Of a stretch of 64,000 nucleotides of DNA, positions 1 through 6,916 are shown in pieces. The notes below the pieces were generated by a model. That model had not been told where the DNA came from. It saw only the letters and a list, made by a program, of their open reading frames with translations, and did not search any database. The DNA is from Lactococcus lactis (GTDB lineage: Bacteria; Bacillota; Bacilli; Lactobacillales; Streptococcaceae): NCBI RefSeq assembly GCF_029023865.1, contig NZ_CP118969.1:1240001-1304000 (forward strand), in the 5' to 3' direction. Both the position numbers and the translations under genes were made by a program. The stretch's first letter is position 1. Each line of letters opens with the position of its first letter.

Positions 1-1104
1 AAGATGGTCCGCAGGGTCTGTAGTAGCCAGATGAACTTTTTTACCTTGCTTTTGCAAAGCTTGAGCAACTTTAATCGCTACAGTAGTTTTTCCAACTCCA
101 CCTTTACCCATTGTAAAGATAATTTTTTTACCTGTTTTGACAAAATTATCAATCACAGTTGAGAGTTCTGGATATTCTCTCATTTCTGAATCAATCTCGG
201 GCAATTCGGGTTGAACTGTATCTAAAAGGATGCGAAGTTTATCTAACCCAGTCACATTATAGGGTCTGAGTGGAATAAAGAATTGTTCATACTTACTGAG
301 AGAGTTAGGCAAATGCTCTAAATCATCTTCTTGTTGATTGGCAATAATCTTTGATACTTCATCATCTGCTTGAGTTAAAAGTCCATTAATAATTAATTTT
401 TGATTATTTATTCCAAGTTCCGCAAGTTCACCAGAAGCTCTTTTGGCTTCCTCAATTGATGCTTTTTGAGGACGTGTTACTAACATAAGCGTTGTTAATT
501 CACCGTTAGCTAATGTTTTTACTGCTCGTTCGTAACTTTCCTTTTTATCTCCCAGTCCTGAAAGTTGACCTAAGCACGAAACACCAGTATCATTTTCATC
601 CAGGTAGTTAGACCATGCGGAAGGAAGAGCAAGCATTCTGAGGGTATGTCCAGTTGGTGCAGTATCAAAAATGACATAGTCAAATTCATCTTCGACATCC
701 TTATTTGTTAAGAAACCAGCAAATTCATTAAAAGAAGCAATTTCAACGGTACATGAACCTGAAAGTTGTTCTTCCATATTTTCTACAGCTGAGTCTGGTA
801 AAATTCCTCGATATGGACCAACTATACTTTCTTTATAATCATTTGCCGCAGATACTGGGTCAAAATTTGCGACTTTTAAATTTGGAATTTCTGGAATTTC
901 TTTTGGTTTATTGGTTAATTCTGTTTGAAACACATCTTGTAAATTAGAAGCAGGGTCAGTACTGACAAGAATCACTTTATGACCTGAATCCGCAAGACTT
1001 ACTGCAGTTGCACAAGCAGAGGTTGTTTTGCCAACCCCACCTTTTCCTGTAAAGAACAGGTATTTAGTCAATTCTAATTTTTTTGGATCGTAAGCTTTCA
1101 TCAT
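1..1104 (-). CDS. arsA: ArsA arsenical pump ATPase (partial, 3' end outside window)
   Basis: Soluble ATPase that energises arsenite/antimonite efflux with an ArsB-type channel. The reading frame is open from an ATG at 1104 to the left window edge (368 codons), so the C-terminus is missing. Two P-loops of the form GKGGVGKTT are visible, near residues 20-28 and 331-340, which is the duplicated A1/A2 layout of ArsA. A switch motif DTAPTGHTLR lies between them. Starts 9 bp after arsD, so it is co-transcribed in arsR-arsD-arsA order; an arsB would be expected beyond the left edge. A second ATG follows immediately, so the start is uncertain by one codon. Confidence 0.93.
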   Translation of the reverse strand, partial: MMKAYDPKKLELTKYLFFTGKGGVGKTTSACATAVSLADSGHKVILVSTDPASNLQDVFQTELTNKPKEIPEIPNLKVANFDPVSAANDYKESIVGPYRGILPDSAVENMEEQLSGSCTVEIASFNEFAGFLTNKDVEDEFDYVIFDTAPTGHTLRMLALPSAWSNYLDENDTGVSCLGQLSGLGDKKESYERAVKTLANGELTTLMLVTRPQKASIEEAKRASGELAELGINNQKLIINGLLTQADDEVSKIIANQQEDDLEHLPNSLSKYEQFFIPLRPYNVTGLDKLRILLDTVQPELPEIDSEMREYPELSTVIDNFVKTGKKIIFTMGKGGVGKTTVAIKVAQALQKQGKKVHLATTDPADHL

Positions 1105-1113
1105 TTCTCCCTA

Positions 1114-1509
1114 TTAACAACAACCAGTATTCCCACCACAACATGAAGCATTTGCCTCTACTTTGACTTCTTCTTGAGAATTTGAGCAACAAGCTCCTTT
1201 TTCAGAATTAATATTGCTTAGTCCGAGTTCTTCAGAAGTTGGATAGCTTTCGGTTTTGAGAATTTCTCCATCAATTAATGTGATTGGCAAAATATCATTT
1301 CCTTGATTTTGTATGAGATTCAGAACTTTTTCGTTAACCACAAACGCTTGAGGATTACTTGTAAGATTATAACGATAAGCTTTCACCTCCTCGTTCTCTT
1401 TCAACGTATCAAATAGGTTTGTAATACGAAGTAACTCTGAATCAACTGATGGACCACAAACTCCAGTAGAGCAACACATCGCAGCTTCAAAAATTTCAAT
1501 TTTTTTCAT
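1114..1509 (-). CDS. arsD: ArsD arsenic metallochaperone / weak repressor
   Basis: 131 residues, close to the usual ArsD length. It carries Cys12-Cys13 and Cys18, the triad that binds As(III)/Sb(III) and hands it to ArsA. Vicinal cysteine pairs follow at 107-108, 123-124 and 130-131, again typical of the family. Lies between arsR and arsA with short gaps. In known operons ArsD delivers metalloid to ArsA and weakly represses the operon; here that is inferred from family and conserved cysteines. Confidence 0.92.
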   Translation of the reverse strand: MKKIEIFEAAMCCSTGVCGPSVDSELLRITNLFDTLKENEEVKAYRYNLTSNPQAFVVNEKVLNLIQNQGNDILPITLIDGEILKTESYPTSEELGLSNINSEKGACCSNSQEEVKVEANASCCGGNTGCC

Positions 1510-1523
1510 TATAGTTCCCTTTC

Positions 1524-1847
1524 TTAATTAGAACAATTACATTTTTTATCAGTACCACACACACAAGTTTCTTCATTATGTGAGAATAGAGTCATACACA
1601 TGCTTTGGAATTCTTTAGCAAAATCATCACTTAAAGTGTAATAATTCCAAGTCCCTTTTTTCTCAACAGTGATAATTTCTGCTTTTTCTAAAACCTTCAT
1701 GTGATGGGACAATGCAGGTTGTGAAAAATCAAAATGCTCTAATAGGTCGCAAGCACATTTTGTTCCACATGACAGCAGGTCGACAATTTTTAAACGATTT
1801 GGCTCAGCTAATGCCTTCAAACTCATTGCAATTTTTTCGTAATTCAT
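1524..1847 (-). CDS. arsR: ArsR-family arsenite-responsive repressor
   Basis: Winged-helix repressor of 107 residues if started at the ATG at 1847, which has a GAAAGGA ribosome site; the frame runs 22 codons further upstream but that part overlaps the promoter. The segment SCGTKCACDLLEHF resembles the ArsR metal site at the start of the recognition helix, followed by SQPALSHHMKVLEKA. The C-terminal tail has additional Cys residues (CVCGTDKKCNC). First gene of the ars operon and expected to be autoregulated through the palindromes just upstream. Confidence 0.93.
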   Translation of the reverse strand: MNYEKIAMSLKALAEPNRLKIVDLLSCGTKCACDLLEHFDFSQPALSHHMKVLEKAEIITVEKKGTWNYYTLSDDFAKEFQSMCMTLFSHNEETCVCGTDKKCNCSN

Positions 1848-1864
1848 AAAATCCTTTCTCAAAC

Positions 1865-1935
1865 ATAAACGTACGTTTATATATAATATAAACAAATGCT
1901 TATGTATTGTCAAACATAAACGACTATTTATGTTT
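1865..1935 (-). promoter_or_regulatory. ars operon promoter with two ArsR-like operators
   Basis: On the minus strand TTGACA (1913-1908), a 17-nt spacer and TATATT (1890-1885) form a good sigma-A promoter. ATAAACGTACGTTTAT (1865-1880) is a perfect 16-bp palindrome just downstream of the -10. AAACATAAA-N6-TTTATGTTT (1912-1935) is a perfect 9-6-9 inverted repeat overlapping the -35. Both share the ATAAAC half-site, so both are likely ArsR operators. Confidence 0.75.
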
Positions 1936-1988
1936 CGATTTTTATTGTAAATTATAGTTTATGTGTCAACAGAAGCCTTTAATCAGAT

Positions 1989-2023
1989 AAAAAGAAGTTG
2001 TAGGTTAAGACAACTTCTTTTTT
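1989..2023. terminator. Bidirectional terminator hairpin
   Basis: AAGAAGTTGT pairs with ACAACTTCTT across an 8-nt loop and is flanked by A and T runs, so it can work in both directions. It separates the ars operon from the decayed region to its right. Confidence 0.7.
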
Positions 2024-2027
2024 ATCT

Positions 2028-2110
2028 TTAATTATAATTAAAAAATTGGAGTGACTCTCTAGTTAGAGTTTTTAGTGTTTCAAAGATGGTTTGGTATTTT
2101 TTCTACAGGC
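2028..2110 (-). pseudogene. RecA-paralogue remnant 1 (last ~25 codons)
   Basis: Minus-strand translation gives YQTIFETLKTLTRESLQFF before a stop at 2028. This matches the C-terminal residues of the two larger recA-like remnants in the window (VFETLKHLTRESLQFY at 8456). No other part of recA is present; upstream on the same strand the sequence switches directly to a remnant of a BMP lipoprotein gene. Confidence 0.7.
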
Positions 2111-2169
2111 AAGTAAGGCTAATTAACGATATGAGAGTAATAGTACTGACAATTTTTTAGCTTCTTCAT
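2108..2169 (-). pseudogene. 5' remnant of a BMP-family lipoprotein gene
   Basis: From an ATG at 2169 the minus strand resembles the first ~50 nt of the intact lipoprotein gene starting at 13562: both have gcttcttcat and a segment of the form gatatgag.g.aatag.act.acaatt on the plus strand. The copy here is frameshifted (MKKLKNCQYYYSH) and runs directly into recA remnant 1, so an internal deletion fused the two. Confidence 0.5.
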
Positions 2170-2201
2170 GTTACATAAAAATAGTCTTGGAGGATAAATT
2201 A

Positions 2202-2330
2202 ATGATAGAAGCAATACTTATATCTGGTACTTAAAACGCAGGAAAAACAACAGCAATTAATAATCTTTATGATTACTATACATCAAAAGAGGGACGAAAA
2301 GCTTACGATATAAAATATATAATTTATTGA
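2202..2330 (+). pseudogene. P-loop NTPase/kinase fragment with early in-frame stop
   Basis: Preceded by GGAGGATAAATTA, the ATG at 2202 reads MIEAILISGT, then TAA (2232), then continues in frame NAGKTTAINNLYDYYTSKEG to a TGA at 2330. Removing the stop gives a broken Walker A (SGT-x-NAGKTT). It looks like the N-terminus of a small nucleotide kinase or similar P-loop protein, now inactive and truncated. The parent family cannot be fixed from 42 codons. Confidence 0.5.
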
Positions 2331-2335
2331 TAAAA

Positions 2336-2372
2336 TTAAAAAGCCAGCAAACGCTGGCACTTATGTTTAAGG
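2336..2372 (-). ncRNA. Putative small RNA 1 (short, promoter plus terminator)
   Basis: Minus strand: extended -10 TGTTATAAT (2387-2379), about 25 nt of leader, then GCCAGC-GTTT-GCTGGC followed by a U-run. No ORF. The -35 is weak, so this is the least certain member of the small-RNA group in this region. Confidence 0.35.
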
Positions 2373-2477
2373 TACTCCATTATAACATATCTCTCTATTT
2401 TTGACCTCAAGACTATCTATATGATATTATTAATTTGTATGTTTTAAATATTAACTTCTTAATCTATGCACATGCAT

Positions 2478-2520
2478 CAAAAAACTACCTATCATTATGT
2501 GCTGTGATAGGTGTTTTTTT
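2478..2520. terminator. Bidirectional terminator-like hairpin
   Basis: ACCTATCA (2487-2494) pairs with TGATAGGT (2505-2512), with A6 before and T7 after. No gene was found for it to terminate on either side; the stretch 2385-2560 holds nothing else recognisable. Confidence 0.6.
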
Positions 2521-2559
2521 ATAAATCTTTTAAATATTAATTTTAATTAACAGACATTG

Positions 2560-2622
2560 AAAAAACCACTCTATATTAGAGTGATCCTAATTTATGCATG
2601 GGAAGTGTGAGTTTCCTCTTGC
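2560..2622 (-). ncRNA. Putative small RNA 2
   Basis: Minus-strand promoter TTGCAA (2656-2651), 16-nt spacer, extended -10 TGATATACT (2637-2629). The ~63-nt transcript would have a 5' hairpin (GAG-gaaa-CTC / GGAA...TTCC), a linker, and terminator CACTCT-aatat-AGAGTG followed by TTTTTT. No ORF with a ribosome site. Same layout and near-identical promoter as the elements at 3050, 4163 and (weaker -35) 4268. Confidence 0.6.
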
Positions 2623-2665
2623 TGGCTAAGTATATCATACCATCTCATAATTGCAACTGAATATA

Positions 2666-2695
2666 AAAAAACTGAAGTAATGACTCCAGTTTTTG
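2666..2695 (-). terminator. Terminator of the first csp gene
   Basis: ACTGGAGTCATTACTTCAGT can fold (ACTG.AGT/ACT.CAGT) and is followed by T7 on the minus strand, 20 bp after the csp stop. Confidence 0.65.
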
Positions 2696-2713
2696 CACGA
2701 TTTTCAGATATAA

Positions 2714-2914
2714 TTATACTTTTGTGATGTTAACTGCTTGAGGTCCACGTTGACCTTCTTCAACATCAAATTCAACTTTTTGACCTTCGTCAAGTGATTT
2801 GAATCCATCAGATTGGATTGCTGAGAAGTGAGCGAACAAATCTTGACCATCTTCAGAGGTAATAAAACCAAATCCTTTAGTAGCGTTAAACCATTTTACT
2901 GTTCCATTTGCCAT
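2714..2914 (-). CDS. Cold-shock protein (CspA/CspB family)
   Basis: 66-residue single-domain OB-fold protein, the standard Csp length. RNP1 is KGFGFI and RNP2 is LFAHF, both intact, so single-stranded nucleic-acid binding (RNA chaperone, antiterminator) is expected. Start chosen at the ATG at 2914, which gives the conserved [11 protein letters not shown]-terminus; the frame extends 25 codons upstream but that is 5' UTR. First of two tandem csp genes with separate promoters and related long leaders. Which numbered lactococcal csp this is cannot be decided here. Confidence 0.93.
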   Translation of the reverse strand: MANGTVKWFNATKGFGFITSEDGQDLFAHFSAIQSDGFKSLDEGQKVEFDVEEGQRGPQAVNITKV

Positions 2915-3036
2915 AATATATTTATTTCCTTTCGACAAAATTGTAAATCTTATTTTGCGAAAAGTGAATCTATAAAACATTTTACTCATGACAAAATCTA
3001 CTTCTTCATAGTAACACTAATTATACTCAATGTCAA
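2915..3036 (-). promoter_or_regulatory. csp promoter and long 5' UTR
   Basis: TTGACA (3036-3031), 17-nt spacer, TACTAT (3013-3008), then a leader of about 90 nt before the csp ATG. The leader is closely similar to that of the next csp gene (3394-3500): both contain TATTTTGCGAAAA, AAAACATTT and GACAAAA blocks. Long structured leaders control mRNA stability and translation of csp genes in the cold. Confidence 0.75.
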
Positions 3037-3049
3037 ACTACTCTCTCAT

Positions 3050-3114
3050 TAATAAAATCCATATCGTAGTGACATGGATTTTATGAACTGTAGGGAAAGC
3101 AACTAATCTTTCCC
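3050..3114 (-). ncRNA. Putative small RNA 3
   Basis: Minus-strand promoter TTGCAA (3148-3143), 16-nt spacer, extended -10 TGTTATACT (3129-3121). The ~65-nt transcript has a perfect 5' hairpin GGGAAAG...CTTTCCC, then terminator AAAATCCAT...ATGGATTTTATT. No ORF. Sits between the promoter of one csp gene and the end of the next. Confidence 0.65.
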
Positions 3115-3192
3115 TCACTTAGTATAACATTTTAATTCATTTTTGCAATAGCAATAAATAAAAAGCAAAGGACACCCTATGCTTTAAATCAT

Positions 3193-3393
3193 TTATCTTT
3201 TATGTACGTTTGAAGCGTAACGTCCACGAGACGTCATTTTGATATCAAAAGTAACCTTTTGACCTTCATCGTATTTTTTAAAATCATTTCCTTGAATGGA
3301 TAAGAGATAAGCAAACACATCTTGCATATCATCTGCCATAATAAAACCATAGCCTTTGTCAGCGTTAAACCAATTTATTGTTCCTTTATTCAT
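3193..3393 (-). CDS. Diverged cold-shock-like protein
   Basis: 66 residues from the ATG at 3393 (AAAGGA ribosome site 8 nt away; the ATG three codons upstream is too close). RNP1 is intact as KGYGFI, but RNP2 reads VFAYL where functional Csp proteins have VFAHF, and basic residues replace the usual glycine/glutamate-rich end (DIKMTSRGRYASNVHKR). The loss of the RNP2 His/Phe suggests altered or weakened nucleic-acid binding. Own promoter and csp-type leader. Confidence 0.85.
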   Translation of the reverse strand: MNKGTINWFNADKGYGFIMADDMQDVFAYLLSIQGNDFKKYDEGQKVTFDIKMTSRGRYASNVHKR

Positions 3394-3513
3394 ATAATAC
3401 ATCCTTTCGCATCATCTGTAAATCCTATTTTGCGAAAAAGTGCATTCCTAAAACATTTAAACTCGAGACAAAACCTACCTCATAATAGTAACACCTATTC
3501 TTACCAAAGTCAA
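3394..3513 (-). promoter_or_regulatory. Promoter and cold-shock leader of the diverged csp
   Basis: TTGACT (3513-3508), 17-nt spacer, TACTAT (3490-3485). The ~90-nt leader is a duplicated version of the leader at 2915-3007. Confidence 0.7.
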
Positions 3514-3523
3514 ATTGGTCTAT

Positions 3524-3724
3524 TTAAAACTTATTGATCTTTTTATGATTCCCAAGATTTTCATGAGGATTTGCTTTAGCAAGTGTCAAGGTTTCTCTAT
3601 CCACAACTCTGACATCATGGTTTTCTAATTCAACAATTAGTGCATTCTTATAGAGATTAATATCTCCAGAAACGACCGTTGCTTGTTCCCCATTTGATAA
3701 TGTAATTTTATCTCCTGTTTTCAT
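3524..3724 (-). CDS. Small hypothetical protein
   Basis: 66 residues, ribosome site GGAAGTG before the ATG. Sequence is hydrophilic with an N-terminal beta-rich part (MKTGDKITLSNGEQATVVSG), no signal peptide or membrane segment. Lies between the tRNA and the diverged csp gene; a small ORF beside csp genes is common in lactococci. Function unknown. The coding call rests on the ribosome site and biased composition only. Confidence 0.6.
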   Translation of the reverse strand: MKTGDKITLSNGEQATVVSGDINLYKNALIVELENHDVRVVDRETLTLAKANPHENLGNHKKINKF

Positions 3725-3796
3725 TTTTCACTTCCATTCTAGGCGCTGCCTATTTCACGAAAAAATTTTACTACTTAAGGGTGAGATCTATATAAG

Positions 3797-3828
3797 AAAA
3801 ATAAGGGCTCCCTAAAGCCCTTAAAATA
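3797..3828 (-). terminator. Terminator of the tRNA gene
   Basis: AAGGGCT-TTAGGG-AGCCCTT followed by ATTTTT on the minus strand, directly behind the tRNA 3' end. Confidence 0.8.
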
Positions 3829-3902
<74 letters not shown>

Positions 3903-3907
3903 TCGCA

Positions 3908-3936
3908 AGTATAACACTAATATCAGTTAAAGTCAA
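3908..3936 (-). promoter_or_regulatory. tRNA-fMet promoter
   Basis: TTGACT (3936-3931), 17-nt spacer, extended -10 TGTTATACT on the minus strand, about 6 nt before the tRNA 5' end. Confidence 0.75.
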
Positions 3937-4162
3937 TTTAACCCTTAAACTTCGATAATTATTTAACTAAAAAGTGTTTTTGTGAACATAACTCAAAATT
4001 TTTCTCACATCAGAAAACTTATTACTAGATATATAACTAATATACTTACTACAAACCCAAAAAATAGTAAGCTTATAATCGCTTTTTTCTCTTTATTCTT
4101 ATTCGTTAGACGTTCCTCGCTCCTTATTACCGACTTAATTCTTTATCACTGCACATTATTTT
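3937..4162. other. Intergenic stretch without recognised gene
   Basis: AT-rich. A 60-codon open frame on the plus strand (3982-4164) has no ribosome site and low complexity, so no gene is called. Confidence 0.5.
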
Positions 4163-4226
4163 AAAAAAGCTACTCACAATTGAGCAGCTAATGATGAAGG
4201 TGTGGTGCTTTCGCTAAACCACCCAT
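4163..4226 (-). ncRNA. Putative small RNA 4
   Basis: Minus-strand promoter TTGTAA (4260-4255), 16-nt spacer, extended -10 TGATATACT (4241-4233). The ~64-nt transcript has a 5' hairpin GTGGT-TTA-GC-GAAA-GC-ACCAC with a GNRA tetraloop, a linker, and terminator AGCTGCTC-AATTGT-GAGTAGCT followed by TTTTTT. No ORF. Confidence 0.65.
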
Positions 4227-4267
4227 GAGCTAAGTATATCACTTTAATTCGAAATTACAATAGTAAT

Positions 4268-4322
4268 CAAAAATAGAAACCATATTTGGTTTCTATTCCA
4301 CAACAGAGACTGTGATCTCATA
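4268..4322 (-). ncRNA. Putative small RNA 5
   Basis: Extended -10 TGCTATACT (4337-4329), ~55-nt transcript with short hairpin GAGA...TCTC and terminator AATAGAAACCA-AATA-TGGTTTCTATT followed by T5. The -35 is poor. Its terminator ends 8 bp before the -35 of small RNA 4, so the two units are packed head to tail. Confidence 0.5.
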
Positions 4323-4450
4323 AAATTAAGTATAGCACCATATAAAAGTTAATACTAACTATTAGTTTATTAATGAGTACAACTACAAGACTAACTCCTG
4401 CAATAATATTGGAGACAATGCTTCCAATAAGTTCGATGAGTGTAAAAAAT
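4316..4450 (-). pseudogene. Start-less hydrophobic peptide frame
   Basis: A minus-strand frame reads FFTLIELIGSIVSNIIAG, then a further hydrophobic stretch of about 12 residues, and ends at a TGA at 4316. It looks like one transmembrane helix. There is no ATG, GTG or TTG start in frame before a stop, so it is either a remnant or not coding. A small membrane toxin or holin-like peptide is possible but unsupported. Confidence 0.25.
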
Positions 4451-4472
4451 ATATTTTATATTGATTTATATA

Positions 4473-5330
4473 TCAAATTTCTCGTTCTTTAACAAGTTTT
4501 TCAAAAAAGTCTACAGTCTTGGGATCATCATGATCAAAGAACTGGCTACCAGATGTTTGTAAAGTACCAATTTGTTCCTTATCTTCTGATGTTAAGCTGA
4601 AATTAAAGATATCAATATTTTGTTTCATGCGATCTTTCTTTACTGATTTAGCAAGACTGACAATCCCTCGTTCATATAACCAACGTAAAATGACTTGTGC
4701 GGGACTTTTGCCGTATTTTTTGCCAACAGCTAATAAAATTTCATTTTTAAAAATGCCATTTTTCCCCTCTGCAAATGGTGCCCATGCCTCTAATTGTACA
4801 TTCCCACGTGATAAAGCGTTTTGCAAATCCTCCTCTCTTTGATGAAACGGATTGATTTCAATTTGATTTATCTGTGGTACAGTATCTTGAAAAGCAATAA
4901 TATCTGCTAAACGTAGTTCATTAAAATTAGATACACCAATAGCTCGTATTTTACCTTCTTTTTGCAAATCTACAAGTGCTTTATAGCTCCCAAATACATC
5001 CCCAAAAGGTTGATGAAGTAATACTAAATCAAGATAATCAAGTTTCATTTTTTCTAGTGATATTTTAATAGAAGTTTTCGTATTCTCATATCCATAGTTA
5101 CTGAACCATACTTTAGTGGTGATAAATAAGTCTTCTCGAGGAACAATGGTTTCGGCAATAGCATCACCAACTTCTTCTTCATTAAAATATGATTGAGCTG
5201 TATCAATGTGTCTATAACCTACCTCAATTGCATCTAATACAGCTTGTTTCGTTTGTTCCTGTGGAATTTGGAAGACTCCAAAACCCAATACAGGAATTTC
5301 TACCCCATTGTTTAATTTAAATGTTTTCAT
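4473..5330 (-). CDS. Aldo/keto reductase
   Basis: 285-residue (beta/alpha)8 NADPH-dependent oxidoreductase of the 2,5-diketo-gluconate reductase type. The catalytic tetrad is visible: Asp43 and Tyr48 in GYRHIDTAQSYFNEEEVG, Lys73 in ITTKVW, His106 in LLHQP. The NADPH-binding signature near the C-terminus is AKSVKKDRMKQN. Reduces small carbonyl compounds; natural substrate unknown. Second gene of a two-gene operon with the flavodoxin-like gene, driven from a MerR-type promoter, so probably part of a stress/electrophile response. Confidence 0.92.
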   Translation of the reverse strand: MKTFKLNNGVEIPVLGFGVFQIPQEQTKQAVLDAIEVGYRHIDTAQSYFNEEEVGDAIAETIVPREDLFITTKVWFSNYGYENTKTSIKISLEKMKLDYLDLVLLHQPFGDVFGSYKALVDLQKEGKIRAIGVSNFNELRLADIIAFQDTVPQINQIEINPFHQREEDLQNALSRGNVQLEAWAPFAEGKNGIFKNEILLAVGKKYGKSPAQVILRWLYERGIVSLAKSVKKDRMKQNIDIFNFSLTSEDKEQIGTLQTSGSQFFDHDDPKTVDFFEKLVKEREI

Positions 5331-5346
5331 TTTTTATCTCACTTTC

Positions 5347-5820
5347 TTAAATTCTGTTATTTTTTTCAAATTTGACTTTTAATAGATGCAATTCTCTCTC
5401 ATTAGTAGCTGCACCTTCCCAAATCATTTCTGTTTGAGTTGCAAATCTTTCCATAGTGTAGAGGATTAATTCCTTTGAAAGTTCAGTCGGAGCTGAACCT
5501 TGGAGGAAAAAGTATAGATGTTTCCCTTTGAAGGGATTTTCCAGACTGCTTTCAGAACTTCTATCTATGAACGTTTTTAATGCACCACTCATATAGTGCC
5601 AATAAACTGGAGTTCCAATGATTAGTACTTTACTATTTTTAATTTCAGTAAATATCTTGTCTAACTCATCATTATTATCACTTTGCCCTAAAAATCCGAC
5701 TTTATAATTTATTAAGCTCAAAGTTTTGTAATCATATTTTTTTAGAAGTCTCATCCCCATCTGGACTGTATTTCCGTTCAGGTGCTGACTTGAATTAATA
5801 AACAATATTTGATTATTCAC
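5347..5820 (-). CDS. Flavodoxin-fold NAD(P)H oxidoreductase
   Basis: 157 residues with a flavodoxin-like fold: N-terminal INSSQHLNGNT phosphate-binding loop for FMN and the TPVYWHYMSGALKTFIDR motif of NADPH-dependent FMN reductases. Starts at a GTG at 5820 preceded by GGAGGGCGAT. 16 bp upstream of the aldo/keto reductase and divergent from a MerR regulator. Likely a quinone/flavin reductase; substrate unknown. Confidence 0.8.
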   Translation of the reverse strand: MNNQILFINSSQHLNGNTVQMGMRLLKKYDYKTLSLINYKVGFLGQSDNNDELDKIFTEIKNSKVLIIGTPVYWHYMSGALKTFIDRSSESSLENPFKGKHLYFFLQGSAPTELSKELILYTMERFATQTEMIWEGAATNERELHLLKVKFEKNNRI

Positions 5821-5965
5821 ATCGCCCTCCGTTCATTTTGATTGACCTAATATAGCAAGCCACTTTACTTAATGTACCCAAGCTGATGAGGTCATTATAA
5901 TTAAAATACCTAATAATATAAATAAGTGTATATCACATCTCCTTGTTTATATTATTAATTTCTGG

Positions 5966-6005
5966 TACTATTTAAGTATACTACTCGTGTGTAACACCCG
6001 GTCAA
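5966..6005 (-). promoter_or_regulatory. MerR-type promoter with 19-bp spacer, overlapping divergent merR promoter
   Basis: On the minus strand TTGACC (6005-6000) and TATACT (5980-5975) are separated by 19 bp, the overlong spacing of MerR-activated promoters. The dyad CGGGTGT-T-ACACACG (6 of 7 positions matching) sits in the spacer. A plus-strand promoter TTGTTT-17-TACTAT (5943-5971) for the regulator overlaps it, so one operator can control both directions. Confidence 0.75.
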
Positions 6006-6035
6006 GTAATAAATATTATTTTAGGAGATTTTTTT

Positions 6036-6437
6036 ATGTATACTATGAAAGAAGTTTGTGATTTATGTGATATGACATATGATACACTCAAATTTTATTG
6101 CAACAAAGGATTGATTCCTAATGTTAAAAGAGATAAAAATAATTATAGAGTTTTTAGTAAGCATGATGTAGATTGGATTAATAGTCTTTCATGTTTAAAA
6201 CAGTGCGGAATGTCAATTATAGAAATGCAACAATACTTGGAATACTGCCTTAAGGGACAAGATACAATTAATGAACGAAAAATTATGTTGGCTAAGAAAA
6301 AACAAGAGCTTTTGGCTAAACTTAAAACAGTTGAGGATTCAATAGAATATATTGATAATAAGCAAAAGTTCTATAATGATGTACTTAATGGTACTATAAG
6401 ATATGAGAGCAATCTCATAGCCGAAAGTAAAGAGTAA
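6036..6437 (+). CDS. MerR-family transcriptional regulator
   Basis: 133 residues. N-terminal winged helix MKEVCDLCDMTYDTLKFYCNKGLIPNVKR-like MerR signature, then NYRVFSKHDVDWI, then a dimerising coiled coil (about 75-115). Length and lack of a C-terminal metal-binding cysteine cluster fit the AdhR/YhdM group that senses aldehydes or electrophiles; the few cysteines are in the DNA-binding half (Cys8, Cys11, Cys22, Cys53, Cys57). Divergent from the reductase pair it most likely activates. Confidence 0.9.
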   Translation: MYTMKEVCDLCDMTYDTLKFYCNKGLIPNVKRDKNNYRVFSKHDVDWINSLSCLKQCGMSIIEMQQYLEYCLKGQDTINERKIMLAKKKQELLAKLKTVEDSIEYIDNKQKFYNDVLNGTIRYESNLIAESKE

Positions 6438-6451
6438 AAAATTATATTTAA

Positions 6452-6485
6452 AAAAATGACTACAATTATGCAGTCATTTTTTAGT
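6452..6485 (+). terminator. Terminator of merR
   Basis: AAAAAATGACT...AGTCATTTTTT, 15 bp after the merR stop. Confidence 0.8.
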
Positions 6486-6524
6486 ATTTTAAATTATTTA
6501 GATTTGTTGAATTTAATAAAAAAT

Positions 6525-6650
6525 ATAAATAGATTTTCTCTAAGTAGTTCTTTAAAGTACCAAAGATAGATTGGGACTTTCCGAGTACTTTCTTGATACG
6601 AAAGATTCTTATCTTATTTTTAACGATTAAAATAATAACGCTCTCTCATT
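6525..6650 (-). pseudogene. RecA-paralogue remnant 2 (highly diverged C-terminus)
   Basis: Minus-strand reading gives NKIRIFRIKKVLGKSQSIF followed by GTLKNYLEKIYLYF, which lines up with QKLGRGIFNVKEYLASHQSVF and ETLKHLTRESLQFY of the remnant at 8456. DNA similarity is weak but the residue pattern (F..K..L...QS.F.TLK) is kept. An upstream frameshift gives ERYYFNR for NEWYLFND. Confidence 0.5.
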
Positions 6651-6905
6651 TTTTGGTATATCTTTCCGAAAAAGTTTGCTTTTTCTCAAAGCATATAGCT
6701 ATAAATTTTTGTAAGTCTAGTATTAAAATTAATAATACTATTCAATACCGACCCTAATATCAATATAATTCCAAAAAAAACTTAAAAATACCAAAATATG
6801 ATGTTTTATGGTTTATTTTTTCATTGTTTTTAACACTAAATTTTTTTATCATCCGAAGGCTATTTCTGTTTCAGCATTCATAACCGCTCAACCAATAGTT
6901 CAAAC
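6651..6905. other. Intergenic stretch without recognised gene
   Basis: AT-rich, no ORF. One inverted repeat TAGTATTA-aaattaa-TAATACTA near 6718-6742. Confidence 0.4.
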
Positions 6906-6916
6906 AAATTTCATTT

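Noticed and set aside
3982-4164. 60-codon plus-strand ORF
   Set aside because: No ribosome site, low-complexity composition, and its end runs into the terminator of small RNA 4.
4316-4450. Type I toxin peptide next to small RNA 5
   Set aside because: The hydrophobic frame has no start codon and the RNA is on the same strand, so it cannot be an antisense antitoxin.
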